From Deltaproteobacteria bacterium (GTDB taxonomy: Bacteria; Desulfobacterota; Binatia; Binatales; Binataceae), in contig PMOH01000075.1 in the NCBI GenBank assembly GCA_003161515.1, positions 9,402-18,095 of the forward strand: a DNA stretch of 8,694 nucleotides, read 5' to 3'. Shown here in pieces: positions 6,055-8,694 of the stretch. Below the pieces are notes generated by a model that had not been told where the DNA came from, searched no databases, and worked only from the letters and a program-made list of their open reading frames with translations. The position numbers and the translations under genes are program-made. Position 1 is the first letter of the stretch. Each line of letters starts with the position of its first letter.

Positions 6055-6495
6055 GTGAATGAATCACGCATCAAGGTGATCGCGATCGAATCGGCCGCCG
6101 ATATGGATCGCGCGTGGGCGATCCGCCGCCGGGTTTTTATCGAAGAACAGCACGTTCCCGAAGAGATCGAAATGGACGCCGACGACTCGCACGCATTTCA
6201 CGCACTTGCGATTCTCGACGGCGTCGCAATCGGATGCGGCCGGATGCTCGAGCATGGCGCGAGCGAAGTAAAGATCGGCCGGATGGCCGTGCTGCGCGAA
6301 TTTCGAAAAAAAGGAGTCGGCGCTCAGATTTTGCGCTTTTTGATCGACAGCGCACGCACGCGCGGATCCCGCAAAGCGATCCTGCACGCACAACTCACCG
6401 CCGAGGGCTTTTATCTGAGGGAAGGGTTCCGCGCGGTGGGCGGCGTCTTCGACGAGGCCGGCATCGCGCACCGCCTGATGGAGCGCGACCTCTAG
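6055..6495 (+). CDS. GNAT-family N-acetyltransferase (YjcF/ElaA-like)
   Basis: A 146-residue single-domain acetyltransferase using acetyl-CoA; the acceptor is unknown. The N-terminal pattern RRRVFIEEQHVPEEIEMDADD (24-44) is characteristic of the YjcF/ElaA branch. Motif A is IGRMAVLREFRKKGVGAQIL (74-93), with the acetyl-CoA loop R84-KKGVGA. Motif B follows as LHAQLTAEGFYLREGFRAVG, then FDEAGIAHRLM at the end. It starts at GTG 6055 with no obvious ribosome site; the ATG at 6059 is out of frame and stops at once. A longer open frame upstream (from 5710) is a shadow of the DipZ-like gene. A short inverted repeat (CGTGA...TCACG, 6054-6068) covers the start codon and might affect initiation. It is divergent to the DipZ-like gene, and its TAG stop is shared through CTAG with the opposite-strand hydrolase. 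Confidence 0.88.
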   Translation: MNESRIKVIAIESAADMDRAWAIRRRVFIEEQHVPEEIEMDADDSHAFHALAILDGVAIGCGRMLEHGASEVKIGRMAVLREFRKKGVGAQILRFLIDSARTRGSRKAILHAQLTAEGFYLREGFRAVGGVFDEAGIAHRLMERDL

Positions 6496-7325
6496 TTCCC
6501 CAAGCTCGCCGCGAACTCCTCGATCACGCGCGCGACTTCTGCCGGCTTCTCGAGGATCACGTGATGATGCGCGTCGGCGATCGTCACCAGCCGCGTCTTC
6601 GGATTGGACGCGCGCGCTTGCTCGGCCGCTTCCGCCGTCATGATCCGGCTGTGCTCGGCGCGCACCAGCATCGTCGGAATCCTGATTTCCCTGATCGTGT
6701 CGAGCACCTCCAGCCCGTCGCCTCCAAGGAAACTTTCGCGATCGAACTTGAGCGTCCAGCGTCCTTCATCGGTCCGCGCGAGACTCTTTTCCGCGATCTC
6801 GTGGATTACTTCGTCGGGGATTCCACCTTCATTCGGCATCAGCCGAAACCGCGCTTTCGCCGTTGCCAGGTCGGGATAGGTCACCACCGGAAGTCCTTTC
6901 AGCCGTCGCAGATATCGATCGCGTCCGCGGCTCGACGTGACGGCGACGTCGATCGCGATCGCTCCGCGCACGCTTTCCGGATGACTGCGCGCGAACAGCA
7001 GCACGTTCAGACCGCCCATGCTGTGACCCACAACAATCGGCCGGTCCCTATTCGGTGCCAGGTGCTCGACGAGTCTCGCGATGTCATTGGCGTAATCAGT
7101 CGGCGAGTATGCCGCAGGCCGCGCCCATTCACTGTCGCCATGTCCGCGCTGGTCGAGCGCTATCAGTCGATACTCCGGTGCAATCGCGCGCGCCACAAGT
7201 TCCCACCACCACGCATTCGCCGAATTGCCGTGCAGCAAAACAATCGTGCGCGAACCGTCCGGGTTCCATTCCAGGTAATGCAGCCGCGGCGATCCTTCGA
7301 GCAGATGATTGTGCGGGGTCGTCAC
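6492..7325 (-). CDS. Alpha/beta hydrolase, downstream member of the tandem pair
   Basis: A 277-residue protein with the alpha/beta hydrolase layout. LLHGNSAN (30-37) is the oxyanion-hole loop and LDQRGHGDS (57-65) is the usual strand-turn signature. GHSMGG (100-105) is the nucleophile elbow with S102, and DAHHHVILEKP (251-261) holds the catalytic His. The acid is less clear: E224 in RAEHSRIM or D126 in AIDV could serve. No signal peptide is present, so it is probably cytoplasmic; the ester, epoxide or other substrate cannot be told. It starts at GTG 7325, overlapping the stop of its upstream paralogue as GTGA, and is presumably coupled to it. The two proteins align along their length with the same SAxAxWW, LDQRGHGDS, GHSMG and HHVxL blocks, so they arose by tandem duplication. 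The stop lies in CTAG shared with the GNAT gene. Confidence 0.88.
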   Translation of the reverse strand: MTTPHNHLLEGSPRLHYLEWNPDGSRTIVLLHGNSANAWWWELVARAIAPEYRLIALDQRGHGDSEWARPAAYSPTDYANDIARLVEHLAPNRDRPIVVGHSMGGLNVLLFARSHPESVRGAIAIDVAVTSSRGRDRYLRRLKGLPVVTYPDLATAKARFRLMPNEGGIPDEVIHEIAEKSLARTDEGRWTLKFDRESFLGGDGLEVLDTIREIRIPTMLVRAEHSRIMTAEAAEQARASNPKTRLVTIADAHHHVILEKPAEVARVIEEFAASLGN

Positions 7326-8137
7326 TTGAACTCGCTGACGAAAGTTCGGATCACTTCGATCAGGCCCGTCGGATTGTCCAGCATCACGTGATGATACGAG
7401 TCGTCAACTTCCGCCAGGCGTCCGTTCGGAAACTGCGCGACCATTTTCTTTGCGACCTCGCGATCCAGCAGCGGACTCTTCGTGATCTTCACGATCAACG
7501 CAGGGCACGCGATTCGATGCAGCGACTTCCACACCCGCGACGGTTCGCGAACCATCGTGCGCCGGTCGATTTTGTGGATCCACGCGCCGTCTTCGAGTCG
7601 TTTGAAACTTCCGCGCGCCACATGCTCGAGGATTTCCTTCCTCGCCAGCGTCTCGCGCGGCAGGACCTTGAAATTCCGCGCCGCGTCGTCGAGTGATTCG
7701 AATCTGCGCGCCGGTTTTTCTGCAATCGACTGCAAAAATTCGACTGCCCGCTCGGTGTAGTCGGGCGGCGGATCGAGCGCGACGATCGCGCGTAGCTTTT
7801 CGCTGTGATCTGCCGCGTAGGCAAGCACATTATGCGCACCCATCGAATGCCCGACCAGGATCGGCGCGCCGAAGCCCCATCCGTCGATCACTTGATCCAA
7901 ATCCGACACGTAGTGACGCGAACCGTACGCCCATTCGTCGGCCCAGTCGCTGTCGCCATGTCCGCGTTGATCGAGCGCCAGTACATGAAAATCGCCGATG
8001 AACGCCGGCGCGACGAAGTCCCACCAGTGCGCATGCGCCGAGCCGCCATGCAGAAACAGCAGCGGGCGTTTGCCGTCGCCGCCGTAGTCGAGACAATTCA
8101 GCGCGAGACCGTTGGCGATGAAGCGATAGGTTTTCAC
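7322..8137 (-). CDS. Alpha/beta hydrolase, upstream member of the tandem pair
   Basis: A 271-residue paralogue of the next gene. Blocks are FLHGGSAHAHWW (28-39, oxyanion hole), ALDQRGHGDSDW (54-65), GHSMGAHNVLA (96-106, nucleophile S98), ALDPPPD (120-126) and DDSYHHVMLDNP (245-256, catalytic His H249 or H250). At the position of E224 in the paralogue this protein has T219 (IVKITKSP), so its acid must be elsewhere, possibly D122. The start is GTG 8137, preceded on the coding strand by a run of eight A and no clear ribosome site; no better start is found upstream in frame. No signal peptide. It is first in a two-gene operon; its leader contains copy 2 of the palindromic repeat. The substrate is unknown; a broad carboxylic ester hydrolase or C-C hydrolase role is possible. 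Confidence 0.87.
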   Translation of the reverse strand: MKTYRFIANGLALNCLDYGGDGKRPLLFLHGGSAHAHWWDFVAPAFIGDFHVLALDQRGHGDSDWADEWAYGSRHYVSDLDQVIDGWGFGAPILVGHSMGAHNVLAYAADHSEKLRAIVALDPPPDYTERAVEFLQSIAEKPARRFESLDDAARNFKVLPRETLARKEILEHVARGSFKRLEDGAWIHKIDRRTMVREPSRVWKSLHRIACPALIVKITKSPLLDREVAKKMVAQFPNGRLAEVDDSYHHVMLDNPTGLIEVIRTFVSEFK

Positions 8138-8171
8138 TTTTTTTTCACGAAAGTAACTTTCAATCTCTCCC

Positions 8172-8203
8172 TTGGCCCCCTCCCTTCTGGAGAGGGAAGA
8201 GGA
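8172..8203. repeat. Interspersed palindromic repeat, copy 2
   Basis: TTGGCCCCCTCCCTTC followed by GGAGAGGGAAGAGG aligns, with small gaps, to the repeat at 2306-2337 in the same orientation. Here the palindrome is imperfect: CCTCCCT (8179-8185) pairs with AGGGAAG (8193-8199) with one mismatch around a 7-base loop. It lies in the 147-bp divergent gap between the hydrolase operon and the TPR gene. Apart from this repeat, that gap shows only a weak possible -10 (TAGGAT, 8259-8264) for the TPR gene. Confidence 0.55.
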
Positions 8204-8284
8204 GCGCCGCGTACATGATAGCTTTGCTGCGAGCGCCTTTCATGCCACCATTTAGAGGTAGGATCCTGTGTACGACCTGATGCC

Positions 8285-8694
8285 ATGCGAGATCGAACCG
8301 CGCTGAAATCCCTGACTATTGCCGCCGTCCTGATGCTTGCGATCGCGTTTCCATTTCGCGCGCGGGCGCAGGACGCCAATGCTCTCAAGGCCCGCGCGCT
8401 GGTCGATGCCGCAATCAAAATGAGCGACAGCGACGCTGCTGTAAAGCTGCTGTGGCAGGCCACCGATATCGATCCGGCTGACGAAGACGCGTACGTTTAT
8501 CTCGGCCTCTACTACAACTCGCGATCCGACTTCACCAACGTGGTCAAGGTCTACCAGAAGCTGGTCAAGTATCAGCCCAAACAGGTCAGTGCCTATCTGA
8601 ATATCGGCGAAGCGTACATGTCGTTTTCGCCGCCCAGGACTGACGACGCGCTGGTTTATTATCGCAAGGCATACGAGGTCGATCCCAGGAACAC
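8285..8694 (+). CDS. Exported TPR-repeat protein, 5' part
   Basis: The frame is open from ATG 8285 through the right edge (136 complete codons), so the C-terminus is missing. The N-terminus MRDRTALKS plus a hydrophobic core (TIAAVLMLAIAF) and ARAQD form a Sec signal peptide, probably cut after ARA at residue 28. The rest is helical with tetratricopeptide spacing: AVKLLWQATDIDPADEDAYVYLGLYY, then FTNVVKVYQKLVKYQPKQVSAYLNIGEAYM, then DALVYYRKAYEVDP, each with the typical A/G/Y and final Pro positions. TPR proteins are protein-interaction scaffolds; the partner is unknown. It would be periplasmic or surface-exposed. No in-frame start exists just upstream, and no strong ribosome site is visible. 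It is divergent to the hydrolase operon. Confidence 0.82.
   Translation, partial: MRDRTALKSLTIAAVLMLAIAFPFRARAQDANALKARALVDAAIKMSDSDAAVKLLWQATDIDPADEDAYVYLGLYYNSRSDFTNVVKVYQKLVKYQPKQVSAYLNIGEAYMSFSPPRTDDALVYYRKAYEVDPRN

Noticed and set aside
6910..6970. Dense GATCG/CGATCG words here and across the window, resembling a chi-like or HIP-like signal
   Set aside because: They fall mostly within codons in a GC-rich sequence rich in ATC-G contexts; no regular spacing or orientation bias is visible by eye.
6114..7391. 425-codon open frame on the + strand through the GNAT and hydrolase genes
   Set aside because: It spans two opposite-strand genes, is very Arg-rich, and shows no domain; a GC-driven spurious frame.
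7690..7705. tRNA T-loop-like GATTCGAATC
   Set aside because: It lies in the hydrolase coding region with no flanking acceptor, D or anticodon arms.
1..8694. Search for a CRISPR array, insertion sequence, phage or toxin-antitoxin or defence module
   Set aside because: No regularly spaced repeats, transposase motifs or integrase motifs, and all sizeable frames are explained by housekeeping-type families.

Overview
GC-rich, tightly packed bacterial chromosome segment with eleven protein genes (two cut by the window edges). There are no RNA genes, insertion sequences, phage genes or CRISPR arrays. The gene mix is a membrane site-2 protease, an ArnT-like lipid-linked glycosyltransferase, a lipoprotein cytochrome c and a DipZ-type thioredoxin. 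Together with heavy use of GTG and TTG starts, this suggests a Gram-negative, possibly uncultured soil or sediment lineage of deltaproteobacterial or acidobacterial character. That placement is inference from gene style only; no marker gene is present.

Left part, + strand (3-1975): a 5'-truncated M50 protease, then dCMP deaminase (TTG start), a HIT-family protein coupled to it through an ATGA overlap, and a small lipoprotein cytochrome c whose start lies inside the HIT gene. This looks like one transcription unit. After a 99-bp gap with a hairpin/dyad comes a solo CDGSH iron-sulfur protein (2075-2278). A 77-bp gap then carries a perfect 22-bp palindrome, followed by a large multi-pass GT39/ArnT-like glycosyltransferase (2356-4350).

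Middle, - strand (5961-4170): a DipZ-like thioredoxin-domain protein lacking both the CcdA-type membrane part and a signal peptide, followed 13 bp later by a Sir2 deacylase. The Sir2 3' end overlaps the glycosyltransferase 3' end on the opposite strand by 181 bp. Divergent to the thioredoxin gene is a GNAT acetyltransferase (6055-6495, GTG start).

Right part, - strand (8137-6492): two paralogous alpha/beta hydrolases in tandem, joined by a 4-base GTGA overlap. The second ends on a CTAG that also supplies the GNAT stop codon on the other strand. A 147-bp gap holding a second copy of the palindromic repeat separates them from an exported TPR protein that runs off the right edge.

No gap exceeds 300 bp. 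I see no clear undescribed multi-gene system. The best leads are the convergent overlap with its odd C-terminal tail, the soluble DipZ-like protein paired with Sir2, the hydrolase pair with an unclear catalytic acid, and the interspersed palindromic repeat.
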